Shown here: piece after piece, positions 11,609-24,304 of the stretch
Position numbering within the stretch: position 1 is the first letter of the stretch
How the letters are laid out: every line of letters starts with the position of its first letter
Origin: Eutypella sp. D-1
Taxonomy: Eukaryota > Ascomycota > Sordariomycetes > Xylariales > Diatrypaceae
DNA length: 64,000 nucleotides
Assembly (NCBI GenBank): GCA_023313575.1
Contig: JAJTTP010000007.1
Coordinates: 496,001-560,000 of the forward strand
Direction: 5' to 3'
Translations under genes and position numbers: made by a program
The notes under the pieces: generated by a model
Databases searched by the model: none
Seen by the model: the letters and a program-made list of their open reading frames with translations, nothing else
Told to the model about the DNA's origin: nothing

Positions 11609-13455
11609 CCGTGGCGGTAGTAGCGCACAACGTCGCGTAGAATCAGGCGTTTTGAGGAGATGGGATGGGATTGGATGGGATAGCATCTGATATGTCCCCC
11701 CCCCCCACTCAAACACCCCTCTCCTTGTTTACGCGCACATCGGACTGCAGACGGGTGAAAATATTGTACGATTACGATGAAGGGGAACGGGAACCCCTTT
11801 GCAACGCCCGGGCTATCCAGCCCGGCGATGGAAAAACCGGGGGTGGGAAAAGGGGCGTTCTCGGCTGGCTGGTACCGATCGTAGGCAGATTTCGAGGGCC
11901 TGGTTGGGGGATTTTTCCAGCGTGACGTCGACGGGAACAGCATTATATACATCACGTCCTTTTCTTCCTTTCTTTTTTTTTTCCTCTTAAAAAGAGGTAA
12001 AAGAGAGGGAGAAAGGGTTGCATATTCGTCGGCGTTGGGGTTTTTTTTTTTTTTTTTTTGAACTGGGAGGCTTATACATATCATAGAACTCAACTCTCTC
12101 CACAGGGGTCTTGCATTGGAAACCCCCCCTTTTTTTGGGACAGGGCGGCGGGCGGGCTTTTGTGGTTTTCTCGTGTTATGTATGTATGTATGTGCGTCAA
12201 CTTCTCTGGAAAGTGGTCTATATTATGGTCCAGGCAGGTATTTACATGAATCAGACATGGACATGCACATGACATATATATATGCCACGACGGATGTTAA
12301 GTAGACGGGATCAACCCCTCTGTGATCTATCGACGAAACGGGCCGTCCCCTTCAATCGATATAGACGCGGGCATGAACGTATATGTCAACACAATCGTAA
12401 ATAGACCAGAGGTGAAAAGAGGGGAGTTGGGGGGGGGGGGGGGGGGGACATTTCAAATACTCGTTCCTTTATTTCGCCGCTGATATGCCGTTCCTACCAC
12501 CTACCTACCCCCTTGCAGTACCTACCCATCTATACATCGTACATAACATTAAGTAGGTACTACTATTTCATCATCGCGAGGTTCGTCTATATCATCTCAT
12601 CTCATCTCATCTCATCTCATCTCATCTAATCACGTTACCAAACCCAGCCCCAACCCAACCCAACCCATTCATCCCCCACCACTCCGCCATCACCACATCC
12701 CATAAGACAAAAAAAAGGACGAGAAGGAAGAGCAGCGCTCAAACCCACAAGAAGGGCAGGAACAACAACAGCCCAGCCCAGCCCAAAAAACCAAAAAGGA
12801 TGCAAACGCACAACGCCCCTGCTCCCCTTGATTTCGGCAAGCGTTCGCTGATAGAATGACAGAAAGACAGATAAAGAGGGATAGAGACAACAAACAACCT
12901 GGAGGAAGATGGATAGATAGATATAAGTGTAGGTAGTTTAGGCAGAATAGGGGCGCCCTAGATAAATAAGTATTCAGTTCCCTCCCTGGGAGGAGGTACG
13001 TTGGGCAGACGGACAAGGGTTCAAGGAGTTAGGTAAATAAGTAGTAGGTAGGCCAGAAGATTGGGAAACCTCATGGGGGGTTACCTATGTAGGAACTTCC
13101 TAATTCCGATGCGATGCGATGCGATCCAGCACCGTGATCCTCTTGAACCAGAACCAGCCAGCTTCTCTCATCTATATATGCACATGAGACCACCCTATAC
13201 TTCGCCCCAATCCCACACCATCCAATCCAATGCCATCCCGCCTTCCACTCCCGTCCCCGTCGCCGTTCCAATTCACGCGTTCAAATCTCATCTCGTTGCC
13301 CCCCGTGTCATCGCTTATGATAGATAGATAGACAGATGGATGGATATATACGTATAAACACAAATTGAACATAAAAAACTGAAGAAGCACAGGCTTAAGA
13401 GTAAATAAATAATCATACAACATGGACGTCGTCGCTTCCTCCTCACTGCCCACTC
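11609..13455. other. Intergenic region between convergent MRS2 and NIPA genes
   Basis: No gene was seen. The region carries low-complexity tracts: C10 near 11697-11706, T19 at about 12041-12059, G19 at 12429-12447, the CTCAT array listed separately, GATGC repeats near 13110-13125 and GATA/GATG repeats near 13318-13345. It must contain the 3' ends of both flanking transcripts. Confidence 0.55.
12591..12627 (+). repeat. CTCAT pentanucleotide microsatellite
   Basis: About seven tandem CTCAT units (the first and last imperfect) lie in the convergent MRS2/NIPA intergenic region. Confidence 0.9.
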
Positions 13456-15369
13456 CTATTCCGTCCCCCGCTCCCCTGGTGAAGACGGAGGCGGAGGTTT
13501 CTGGGACCGTGGGGGATCGTCCGCGTCACCGCCGCCGGCCTGCGCCTCCGGGTCATCCGCGTACCGACTCGGGAAAGATGGCGGGCTGGCGGACCCGGGC
13601 GCCGCCGCGGTGAGCGTCGAGGGGCTGCCTACGGCGGCCTCGGGGTCGTCGTCGTGGTTGTGGTGGTTCTCAGGCCTCTCGCGCCACCAGCGCAGCTTCC
13701 AGAACCCGCCGACGGCGTCCTGGGGTCCGGCCCCGCTACCGCTGCCGCTGCCGCCTCCCGAGGCCGACGTCGAGGCGCCGCTCTTCCGCCTCTCGTGCGC
13801 GCGCGCCTTGAACCCGGGGAACCCAGTCGATTTCCGCCGCCGGCGGAACATGCGCTTCGGCGGCGGCGCGGCGTCCGCGGGGGCTGGCGGGGGAGGAGTG
13901 GCGAGGGAGGCGGTGCGAGCTGAGTCGTAGGACCCGCCGCGTCGGTGCTGTTGGTGGTGGTGGTGCGCCGTCCGTAGAAGCGGTACGGTTTCGCCGGTGT
14001 CGCCGCCGCTTGGGTGCTGTGGCGGCGGGAGCATAGCAGCGCTCGACCTCCGTCGTTGCTTAGATAGCGGCGGCAGGCTCGCGGTCTCCTGATCCTCGAG
14101 CTCCTCCCAGATCTCGGTCCGCTCAAGCCAAGGATTCGCAGTCTTTTGGCTAGGCGGGAGCTGCGGGCGGTCCGCGTCCGGCGCGAATGTATTGTATGTC
14201 GGGGGCACCTCTCCTTCTCCGTCGCTTAGCGTGTCGGAATCCAACAAGGAGTCCTCCTCTTCACCTTCGGTGTCGTCGACTAAGCCGAGACCCGGAGTCA
14301 GGGACGATTGCCCGACTGCCGGAGGGTGTTGCTCGTCGCTTAGGCGCCAGGATAGCGCCAACACGCCGGATAGCAGCACGACGGTACCTAGAGCTATTAG
14401 ACCGCCGTGGAGGGGCGTGATGAAACTCGTCTGCTGGAAGTATATTAACCCGTCTAGGATGGCGATGATGTTGTAGATGCAGAACACGAGTGGGTAGAGT
14501 ACGGAGGTCGAGACCAGCTTCAATCCCCGGTGGAGGTAGTATAACTGGCTCAGCGCGAGAACGACGAGCCCGATCACGAGGAGCCACGACTGCCAGTGTA
14601 CGAACTGGTTCTCGCCGTCGGCGATCGTCCTCAGGATGAGCTCGACGGCGGATTTCGCGAAGAGCAGGGAATGCGCCGACAGGATGCCACTTATGCATCC
14701 GTAGGTGAGGCCGCGAACGAGGCGGAATCGTATATCACTCGACCATTTGGTCAAATAGTTGATCAGGTCGACTGTGGTCGCCACGGCTACGACGAAGACC
14801 ACTTGAAGCGACATCCAAATAATGAAACCCCTTCCGCCGAGTAGCTCGATAAGTTCTTTTAGACTATGCGCGGGTGAAGGTATCGCGCCAAATATAGCTA
14901 TCAGGGCAGCGCCGCTAGTGACTAGGACGGTTCCCCAGAAAGACCATCTCGTGAAGGGTTCGTTTAATATGAGGGTGGCGCATATCGAGTTAAAGACGAG
15001 CCCAGCAGCTTGTAATGTCGATAAGACGGGTAAAGGCAATGTTGAGATCTGTATGGTGCTTCCTAATATGTTGGCGATGACAAACATGCCCATCCCTAAC
15101 TGCCATCTTCGTCTCCGATAGGGCGGCCGGCGGACATCGTGGGGGTATTTCTCATCCTCGAGAAGATGGGATTTCCGCTGTAATGTGAGACCAAGGGATT
15201 GTACGCTCGTCGAGGCCAAGCCGACCAATATACCAATCTAGCAAGGTTAAGGCAGAAGAAGGAGGTGTTAGACAGGCTGGTAGGTAAGGCGACAGCAGGT
15301 CAAAGCAGGTGATCATGGAATACATACAGCTAAACTCCCGCCCGGAGAAAGTCCACCAAGTGACCCCAT
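13456..15369 (-). CDS. NIPA-type magnesium transporter with long disordered C-terminal tail
   Basis: A 42-base first exon (15369-15328, encoding MGSLGGLSPGGSLA) is joined over an 87-base intron to 15237-13456, giving 607 residues. The start was chosen because the short exon puts the first membrane helix (IGILVGLASTSVQSLG) directly in frame, as in other NIPA proteins. Residues about 15-330 hold eight to nine hydrophobic helices, including LQRKSH and VLSTLQAAGLVFN, which are typical of the NIPA (DUF803) fold. Family members transport Mg2+ across plasma or endosomal membranes. Residues about 335-607 are hydrophilic and low complexity (acidic stretch, HHHHQQH, poly-G/S, RRRRK). This tail is longer than in most relatives and is probably cytosolic and regulatory. 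The gene is convergent with MRS2. Confidence 0.85.
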
Positions 15370-17986
15370 TGCGGTGGCCTCGGCTTAAAGCTCATCTAGC
15401 GACGAAGCGCATCTAAGACAACTCATGGACAGCATATACCCTAGACGATATTCCACGATATCCCAGACTTGCAGATGTTATATTGTCTTCAGTGTTTAGT
15501 GTTTTTCGGTATAGTCGGGAGTGAGTGATGGTTGTATTGTTGCGAGTTATCTTGGTGATTTGTCTTGTTACCGCTCGAGGAAAGATCGGCTGGGTTCCTG
15601 GTTGTTGTCAATGGTCTATGTATGTATGGTATGGATGGAACCAGATCGTAGATCGGCGGTCGATACTTTTTGGGGGGCGGAGGTGAGACGGTACGGTAAG
15701 ATGGATGAGCGAAATGAAGGGGAAGAAAGGATTTGGGGGTGCCTGGGGATCGGTCGAGGAATTATGTATGTAGTTATGTATGTATGGGTTTTCGTTGTTT
15801 AAGGTTTTGTACGGAATTTTAAACTTTAAACATTGTAATTATCGGCTTCGAGATATTGCAGGTGGTCAAGGGTTGGTTGTGTGTGTGTATGTGTGTGTGG
15901 TGTTGATGGTGCTGTGGTGGTGGTGGTGGTGGCAGTAGTTGGTTGGGTCTTCCACGCTGTTGTACCTGCTAACTTGGTGTTTAAAGACATGTATAACTTA
16001 ACTAAGTCCAGCAATCTAACATCCTAACGTAACCTCAGTTTCAATGACGCCGTTCAGGAACCGGGGTAGTGTAGGGTCTTTCTGTACAAAGGTACTTAAA
16101 ACTGCTAGTTAAACTCATGTTTAATCATGTACCCGTGGGCCTATTTTAGATACCCTCTCCCCGGCCCCCTTTCATACAAGGGGCACGGTTGGGGCAATTC
16201 TGATTAGTGCACATCCACTTCTGGTTAGCTTTACTTCTGGGGACGCTGACGATACCGCTGAAAAGGGCAATGCAGGACCCGAAAGGGTAATGAATAAAGT
16301 GAGAGCCAACTAACTAACTACAGAATTTCGATACATAACAACAAAGTTCATTTAACAAATGAAGCCTGGACCGGTATGCAATACATAATAATCGAAAGGG
16401 ACTCTGAGCGCTGTTCATATATATTACCGGGTTCACATGGCTATATATTCATTATGCAGGTGGTCATTCGGAAGAGCAACATGTCTCGTCACAGCGTGCC
16501 GTTTACAATTCACATCAACCATTGACACATTTACTAGTTGCCTGTATCGGGCAAGCAGCAAGCCATCATGAACGTCAAGTGACCAACAACAAGTCATTCT
16601 GCAGGGACCACGAGTTGAAGGCCGTTTAAGGATGAAGTAGCTAAGTATGCACCTAGGCAACTTGTAGCTAAATCATGTACAAGGGAGTTTAACTTGGTGT
16701 TCTTTATGTTCTAGATAATATTGTCTCAATAATAAAGAAAAGACAGAGGCGCAAAGAAAACTGTTGGTTCAATCTTGCTCTGCTGCGATATGACGTCCAA
16801 AGATGGCTTTGGAAACATTCTGTTGGCTAGAACTAAAGCCACAGTGACAAACCAAACTTACTACACGTTGCAGTCAGCAACCCACCGGGTAAATCACCAA
16901 GGCTTATTTAATCGTTAGATGTTCATATCATCAGAGTTGGGCTCATCACCTACTGAATAGGGACAAGCCTCCAAGATACGTACGGAGCAGAACTCTTTAC
17001 GTTCCCCCCTAAGAGGCAGATGCTCAGGATATGAGAAGATGTGAGAAATAGATAGATATACATTACCACTCATGAATGACTTTCTTGACTGAGGAGACTG
17101 GGAATTGCGTACGTAGTAAGAAGCCCAGGCTATGTATGTAAAAAGGAGTGCCAAGTAGAGAGTGTGCAGGTGGTGATATCATGTATCAATATACGATATC
17201 GCGATGCCTGGCCTGGTTGCCCAGGTAGGTTACGCATGCAATACCCCGCGTTGTCGAGCTAGTGGATGTGCCTCTGGATGATTATTCGTGGTTCATATTA
17301 CGGAGTAGGCGCAGAATCCCCATTCAGAGGGCGAAAGAGGGGTCGAGGTTTTCGTCCAGCTATGCATCACCAGTAGCATTATTTATGTGGTTATTGATTG
17401 GTGATGTATAACAGAGAACAAATTCTACGCTTCAACTGTGCGACAGGGAGGGAAATCGATGAAGGATCATGACCTAAGTTACTTATTTATGGTGGTGCAG
17501 TTGGCTGAAGTGGACCTTTCATCACCAACACAGCTGGCAGCCGCAGCTTGGCTGCCAGCTGACTGCCACTCCAATAACCATTGGCTTGCCCAGACGCTGC
17601 AGGCCGACGTCGTCACTGCCTTCCAGGTTATTAGCAACCCCGGTACTAAGCTCCAGGAGGACCCACCTAGACCTCCTACACACTGGGGTACATACGACAT
17701 CACTGTTATTCCACCTTTAGTACCATCATTCTCATCATACACCAACCACAGCCATACACCACAGCCATACACACCAACCCCAAACTTCACGAGAGCGAAG
17801 TGACCTTCACGACCACGACGACCAGATTAAACCAGACGAACACACCCGATCCGAAAACATATTCTGCACATTTAATCACCATTAGCAGACAACCAGCACT
17901 CCCCCTTCTTCTCCATTCGAAACCAAGCAGCCCCCCCTCCTCCTCTTCCTCCACCCCAACTCCCCCCCCCCCCCAATACCGTCAAG
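15370..17986. other. Intergenic region between divergent NIPA and V-ATPase E genes
   Basis: No protein-like frame was seen beyond short chance ORFs. There are GTAT/GTGT repeats near 15600-15790 and 15879-15900 and a GGT run near 15912-15932. A C13 tract lies at about 17962-17974, immediately upstream of the V-ATPase E start. It probably contains the promoters of both flanking genes. Confidence 0.5.
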
Positions 17987-19005
17987 ATGTCGCAAGTACA
18001 CGCCTTGTCCGACGACCAGGTAAGTCAATATAACCGGGATTATCATTCAATAAACACAACCCGAACTCCAACCAGATGATGCATGGCATGGCATACGATG
18101 AGCGGGACTAGGACAGCCATCCATCCATCCATAGACAGCGGCGGAGGGGAGGAGTAGTACGGACAGGAAAAGAAAGAAAAAGAGGACACAGAATCAGATC
18201 AAGATGAGCTAACGAGCAGGTCCCGCGGGTGGGCAACGGCGGGTGCGTAAACAGGTCGGACAAGAGCTCCGGAAGATGACGGCGTTCATCAAGCAGGAAG
18301 CGCTAGAGAAGGCGCGCGAGATCGAGATCAAGGCGAACGAGGAGTTCAGCATCGAGAAGTCGAAGCTGGTGCGGCAGGAGACCGACGCCATCGACGCCGC
18401 CTACGCCAAGAAGTTCAAGCAGGCCACTATGTCCCAGCAGATCACCCGCTCCACCGTCGCCAACAAGACCCGGCTCCGCGTCCTCGGCGCCCGCCAGGAG
18501 CTGCTCGACGCCATCTTCGAGGACGCCGCCGCCCGCCTCGCCGACGCCGGCTCCAAGGACAAGGCCCGCTACCGCGCCGCACTCAAGGGCCTCCTCCTCG
18601 AGGGCCTCTACGCCCTCACTGAGCCCGAAGTCGCTGCCCGCGTCCGCAAGGCCGACCTCGCCGTCGCTAAGGATGCCGTCAAGGACGCCCAGGCCGAGTA
18701 CAAGAAGGAGACTGGCAAGGAGACCAAGATCACCATCGATGAAGAGAACCCCTTACCTGAGGGAAGGTACGTATCAAATCATGTAGATGGCTTTTCAATT
18801 CCCCCCCCCCTTTCTTCTAGTACAATGCTGACTTACCCGATCTGCGGCGTATAGTTCGGGAGGCGTCATCATCGTAGGCGGCAAGGGCAAGATCGAGGTC
18901 AACAACACCTTCGACGAGAGGCTGCGGCTGCTCCAGGAGAACGCGCTCCCCGGCGTCCGAAAGACCCTGTTCGGTCCGAACCCCCACCGCAAGTTCTTCG
19001 ACTAA
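17987..19005 (+). CDS. VMA4: V-type H+-ATPase subunit E (peripheral stalk)
   Basis: Exons 17987-18019, 18255-18766 and 18855-19005 give 231 residues, close to the 233 of yeast Vma4. The short first exon encodes MSQVHALSDDQ and the frame continues VGQELRKMTAFIKQEA, the conserved start of the family. Residues about 15-95 form the long charged helix that pairs with subunit G in the peripheral stalk, and the C-terminal part (GGVIIVGGKGKIEVNNTFDERL) is the globular domain that contacts the V1 head. It is essential for acidification of vacuole and Golgi by the V1Vo complex. The 235-base first intron is long for this window. No defects were seen. Confidence 0.95.
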
Positions 19006-19767
19006 ATGGAGGTCCTTCGCGAATCTACACAATCCACAAGTACCACGCCGTCATCGCCCGGTCATGGCTCTCATCTTGTTTGCCCGTGAGGCATCCTTCG
19101 CAAAGAGATAGACCAGTCCAGTCCAAGACGAAGGTGTAGAAATGGGGGACAGGGATAGGGACACGCCGTGGTTCATAGGGGCGGAATACGTATACGTGAC
19201 AAGTAGAGACATGTGGAAAGTGTCGTGTCGCCTAGTGGGGGAATAAACCTTGGGCTCCAATCTAACCTACCGTGGCCGGGAATCTCACGACCTCCACATC
19301 AACGTCAGTGGAGTGGAGGATGGTATCATACGGAGGTGGCAACGGGCAGCAAGATGGAAACGATGAACGTCCCTGGACGCGGAATAGACATACATCATCC
19401 GCTCCGCTGGTTTTCTTTTTTCCTCGCGGCTTATTATTTTTTATTTGATATCATTGGTTTTGATTTATTTAGCATTACAGAAGATATACATTTGCATGCA
19501 AACGCGTTTCAAGTTCAAGCTTTTTTCTTTTCTTTTTGGTTTAAAAAACTCTTGATTTACCCGTGGTACCTCACAGTGCTCTCTCTCTCTCTCTCTTTCT
19601 CTAATAATGTGACATCGCTATTGCCTACTTCTAGAGTTCCTTATACTATATAGACGCAAACGCTCATATCATACCAAGCAGTGAGAAAAAGGGTCCCGCT
19701 GAGCAAGCAGAGGTAATGCAAACAAGCAGATACCACCAACCACCCTCCCCTCCTCGCCCCTATACCA
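19006..19767. other. Convergent 3' intergenic region
   Basis: This 762-base stretch lies between the stops of VMA4 and the SLF2-like gene. It is AT-rich with a CT microsatellite at about 19577-19600. Both transcripts should terminate here. No gene was seen. Confidence 0.5.
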
Positions 19768-20116
19768 TCAAACACCTCCACCACCACCTCCACCATCCTT
19801 CGAGGAACCCTCGGCCGAGGCCGAAGGTACGACGGCAGCAGCAGCAGCAGTAGAAGTCCAAATACGCATGAAATCCCTCTGACGGGGCAGATCCAGGCGT
19901 TGCTGCTCCTGCTCGCGCTCGTAGGCGTGGTCGAAGATACTAGCGCGCGGCGGCGGGCGCGTGCGCACGGCGTAGGCGAGGCGCTTGGCGACGCCGTCGA
20001 TGGCCGTCTTCGCGTCCTTGCGGCCCACTGCGCCGTTATCGTGGATCCGGTCGTGTAACGTGCGCAGCCGGAAGGTGAGGGCGTCGACTCGCGCGTCGAA
20101 TGCTTTGTCTGCGGCG

Positions 20117-20152
<36 letters not shown>

Positions 20153-22297
20153 GTGGTGGTGGGTTTGACTACCCCCCTGCTGTCTTGCGATCGGTCTTCG
20201 TCTTGCGTTTGATTCGAGGCCTTGGCGTCGCTGTTGATCGGGCAGGGTGAGGATGGAAGAGATGGCAGAGAGGACCGGGCGGTGCTGTCGTTTTTGCTGC
20301 CATTGCTGTTGGTGGTGGTAGCGGTGGTGTTACCGTCCCCCTCGCGGAGAAACCCCGCGCTATCGATAGCAGCGTCGAGGAGCGCGACCGTGGCCGCGAG
20401 GTCCTCGTAGTCGGTGTCGGGGCGGATCTGGAGGTCGGGGCAGGCGTCGAGGCGGGCGAGGAGGCGGGCAGCGCTGAGTACGCGGTCGGGGGGCTCGGCG
20501 CCCAGCGCCGCGTCGTCGAATAGCGACGCCGCTGCGAGCCGCCGCCGCAGGTCCGCGAGCCGCGCCGTCGACTTCGGGATCCCGCGCACCGCCATCGTCC
20601 GCTGCGTCGTGCCGTCCACGCTGTCCAGCAGGTAGGAGCAGAGAGCGCCGCACTAGATAAGATAGGGTCGTTAGGTTTTTTTTTTTTTTAAAGAAAATAA
20701 TAAAACATAAAACAAAATAACAAATGGAAAAAGAAAGCCTGATACCATATGTACCCATTGATCATGCACGATTAAAAATTAGGTAGGTTGTTGTGCGGAG
20801 ATGGGTCGGTCTGTAAAGGATACGGAGGAAAATGGGACTTACGACTGTGTTCCACTGGGCCAGTGCTCCCGGCAGCGCCGCGACGACGGCCTCGAGAGCA
20901 GTGGCGTGTTCCCTCCGCACAGCAGCGACGAGCACGGGATCGAGACTCATTCGCAACAGGAGCGGGACGGCGCCGGCCGCATTATCCGGGTCCATGTTCG
21001 GCGCCATTCGGGCCAGCATGAGCAGAAAGGCGGAGAGACCGGACCAGTCGCGACCGCGGTAGGGGTCGGAGACTTCGGGGACGGCGCGGGGTCGCGGGGT
21101 CGCTGTCCCGGACTCAGACCCGGAACCCGGCGGGTCGTATTGGGGGCCGCCGATGCGAGCGAGCGCGCCGTACAGCCTCTCGGCGTCGACGAGGCGGCGG
21201 ATGCAGCCTCCGCAGGCGGCCGCCAGCGCGCAGTACTGGGCGCGCAGGCGCGGGTCGCGCTCCACGCAGACCTGGTCGAGGATCCAGGTGAACAGCTCGG
21301 GGGGCAGCTCGCGGCCGCGCGCCACCAGGGTGTGCGGCAGGCCGCTGATGACGGCCTGATTGCGGGAGCGCGGGTCCGGGTTCGCGAGGAAGCGCCAGGG
21401 CCCCGCCGCCGCCGCCGCGGGGAACGGTGCCTTGTTGACCGGCCGGAAGAGCGGCGGCAGGTCCAGGTCGAAGAAGTAGCACCACCGCCGCGCCCCCTCG
21501 GTCTGCGTCCGGTCGATCGCCCGCACGATCTTGTCGCCCTTCCTCGCGGGGTTCTCGTCGTCCGTGGTGCTCGCGTCGCCTCCACCGCCGCCGCCGCCGC
21601 CGTTGTTGCCATTGTTCCTGCCATTTGAAAGCAGTTCCTGGGCCACCTTTTTTAAATCTTTCTTCCGGCCCTGTTTCCCGGAGGGACTCCCGCCTGCATC
21701 GTCATCACCGCTCGACCGACCCTCCTCGTCGCTGCTGGTGACGCTGTCCTCGGCCCTCATAATCAGCTCCTCGGCACGGCGGGAGCTCTCCTCGACCTTC
21801 TCGCTCTGTCGCGTGTGGCTGATCAGAGCCTTGAGGTCGAACTTGTGCCGCTGTTGCTGCTGCTGCTGTTGCTTCTGCTGCAGCGTGAGCGGCGATCCAT
21901 AGACGGCCGAAGACGAGGCCACACGCTTCGCCCGCGGCGTAGTCGTCGTCGCGTTGGCCTCCGGCCTCCGGTACGTCGCTCCCCCGCCGGTCTTGCGCCC
22001 GATGATGGCGGACAGCGACTCCAGGGAGTCGTCCGAGTCGCCGTCCGAGTCCTCCTCGTCCGAGCCCTTGATCTCGTCCAGCGGGCCCAGAGGACGCCTC
22101 GCGGATGCCGACGGCGCTGCAACCGGGGTACTTGGGGATGATGATAACAGTTTCTGTCCCTGGTTGCCCGCCGTCGGCGATGATGGCAGTGATGATAGCG
22201 ATGACGTCGTCATCGCTGCACCCGTCCCTGATCTGGAGCCATTCGACGAGGAAGGCTTGGCGCCGAAAAATCCCCTAATATCTCCATTGCGAGCCAT
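19768..22297 (-). CDS. Nuclear protein with N-terminal PIP-like motif; tentative SLF2/Nse6 (CANIN) group
   Basis: Exons 22297-20843 and 20652-19768, with a 190-base GTAAGT...TAG intron, give 779 residues. The first residues (MARNGDIRGFFG) fit the spacing of a PCNA-interacting peptide, with Asn in place of the usual Gln, then Ile, then two Phe. Residues about 20-265 are disordered, with polyglutamine (about 149-155), acidic serine clusters and KR patches. From about 270 a helical domain begins (IVRAIDRTQTEGARRWCYFF, then LPPELFTWILDQVCVE) and runs to the end, interrupted by a poly-Ala tract (encoded near 20110-20150). The helical region resembles what I remember of the fungal CANIN domain (interaction with Smc6 and Nse5), related to human SLF2, but this is recall and not an alignment. 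If so, it would load or target Smc5/6. Otherwise it is an uncharacterised replication or repair protein. Confidence 0.45.
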
Positions 22298-22299
22298 AG

Positions 22300-22333
<34 letters not shown>

Positions 22334-24304
22334 GCGCCCTTCGTTCCAATATAATTATCAAAATTTGTCTCGGAATAGCAGAACAGTCTCAGTCTCCTGT
22401 CTTTATCGAATGGAAGACCTCGGATATGTAAGCTGGATTGTCTTGGTCGTCTTGATCCAGATTGACGGGAACGCGCTTAGGTTCGCGTTTCCTAAGGTCT
22501 AATGAGTGGGGTCCTCTTAAAGTGGTGGGTGAAATTGCTATAAATGGTTAGCCCCGCTTAGCCTATATCCCAATACAGCAATTTTAGAACTACGTAGGTA
22601 CTTATAGATCTACCTAAGTCACTGCTATCAACCTTGGAAGGCAACTGTTAGAGATACTGTATACTTAACACCTAACATACTTATGTTAAAGTTCTCCTCT
22701 GCCTGCCTACTTAGGTATATATACTCGTTCAAATTTCTTTTATGTTCCTCTAATAGATATATTACAGATTGATCATTTATTTAGCTTTCTTTCGGCTTAC
22801 AGGTCTGCTTGCGTGATGAGTGCGTCGTGATAGTTTTATCGATGACTCCTCACTCAACCAAGAAGTGGCAGAGAATATCATAGACTTACGTTCCATGGAA
22901 TTACAATACGAGTTTTCACTAGATATCTACCGCCAGAAACTCGAGTTTAAGGCCTATAATACGTGCAACCTATCTATCATGGGGAGGCCGCGCATTTCCC
23001 TCTATCGTCCTAGCATTACCACTCTAGGAAGATAGCTGCCTGTGTTGGGCAGTCATGGTACGGTAGAGTTATAGTACTTAGGCGGCGGCGCTGAGGGCAG
23101 GCAACAGAATGGCTACTCGATATATTTGATCTATCTGGTTCTCTGACTCGAAATCTGTCTTCGAAGAATGGAGTTATTACCGACACCCCCTACTTTCATT
23201 TCGTCTCTTGAAATTCATAAAGGCCTTGCTACCCCACAAGCCTGCGACCATACTTCGCTGCGTTAAGATATCTACGGTCAAACATCTACCGTCAACCTTG
23301 GAAGGCTTTCTTTACATGGACGATATGCTACCAGGGAGGTCATGAGTAGCAGATATGCGGCATATCGACTAGATTGCTAAGTCGCTTACTTGCTTAGCTG
23401 CAGTCAGCTAGCCACGGTTCTTTACACGATGCGTACGAAGTGCCGGTCGGTCTCCGAGGCTGTAGCCACTCCGTATAACGCCGTCTAACGGAGGATTCTC
23501 TCTCAACGCTCCAGAAGGCGGATTGCTACCGCGTACTGGGCTCTCCTTCCCGACATGATGGACCCGCGAGGTATGATGTTTATTATTTAGTTTCGATTGG
23601 TATCTACCTAGGTTATATCCGTGTACACCTGGAAAAGGGCGGCCAATGAGATTGGAAAGTACATACGTATTCTTCTTTTTATTCCGAACACCGGTACCAA
23701 TATCATTGTTTGTTCCTGGATGAATGAACACATGGAAAGTAAAGCCTCACGGAATATCTCAGTCTCTCGCAATACTCAACGATCGATGGCTATTCTGATG
23801 TAGCTAGGCAACTGATCGTATGAATGCCCCCCAAGTCAAAAATTGAGAACGCAGCTGTCTCTTGGCAAAGAATGCCCTTGAACCAGCCTGAGGCCACCAA
23901 AGAGTATCATGAGGATCCCGCCTACACCACATAGCATTCTGTCCAGTTGGTGTTGTCGGTCATTGTGTAGATACGACGGGGTATAGAGCAAGGACTGAAG
24001 GAGAGTTCCATATCGTCCGTATGAGCAGAGGCTGACACGTAAATTGTCAATTAGTGTCGAGAAAAGAGGCATCCCCGACTTCCACGAGCGGCTAGATCGG
24101 AGCAGCTGGTGCGACTTTATGGCCACCCAGGCGGTAGTGACCGGAACGCCACAAGCTCACATACCCTCAGTGGGCTGCCCATCAAACTCCATTGTAAAGG
24201 GTGAATTTCTTTTCTCCCCATTTCACACCAGTTGTGACGGCCATGGTTGTGGGATCGAGGGTATCGTTCACAGGACGGTAGACAGAGGACTTGAGTCTTA
24301 TATA
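22298..24304. other. Intergenic, 2.0 kb, no gene seen
   Basis: This is the 5' region of the SLF2-like gene and the 3' side of the F-box gene. It has a (CT)14 tract at 22303-22330 and TAGGTA-type motifs near 22592-22616 and 22705-22715. The string TCAACCTTGGAAGGC occurs twice (near 22628 and 23294), so part may be an old duplication or a decayed repeat. No protein-like ORF was seen. Confidence 0.45.
22303..22330. repeat. (CT)14 microsatellite just upstream of the SLF2-like start
   Basis: It reads as a GA tract on the coding strand and ends five bases before the ATG at 22297, so it lies in the leader or core promoter of that gene. Confidence 0.95.

Noticed and set aside
13629..14126. Arg/Thr-rich 165-codon - strand frame within the NIPA gene
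   Set aside because: It is an alternative frame of the low-complexity, GC-rich tail of the transporter.
17438..17803. 121-codon frame upstream of V-ATPase subunit E
   Set aside because: Composition drifts into Pro/Thr-rich leader sequence, and no splice or domain evidence supports it.
20801..21628. 275-codon + strand frame opposite the SLF2-like gene
   Set aside because: It is the antisense shadow of a GC-rich exon; the - strand frame has the splice sites and the recognisable protein.
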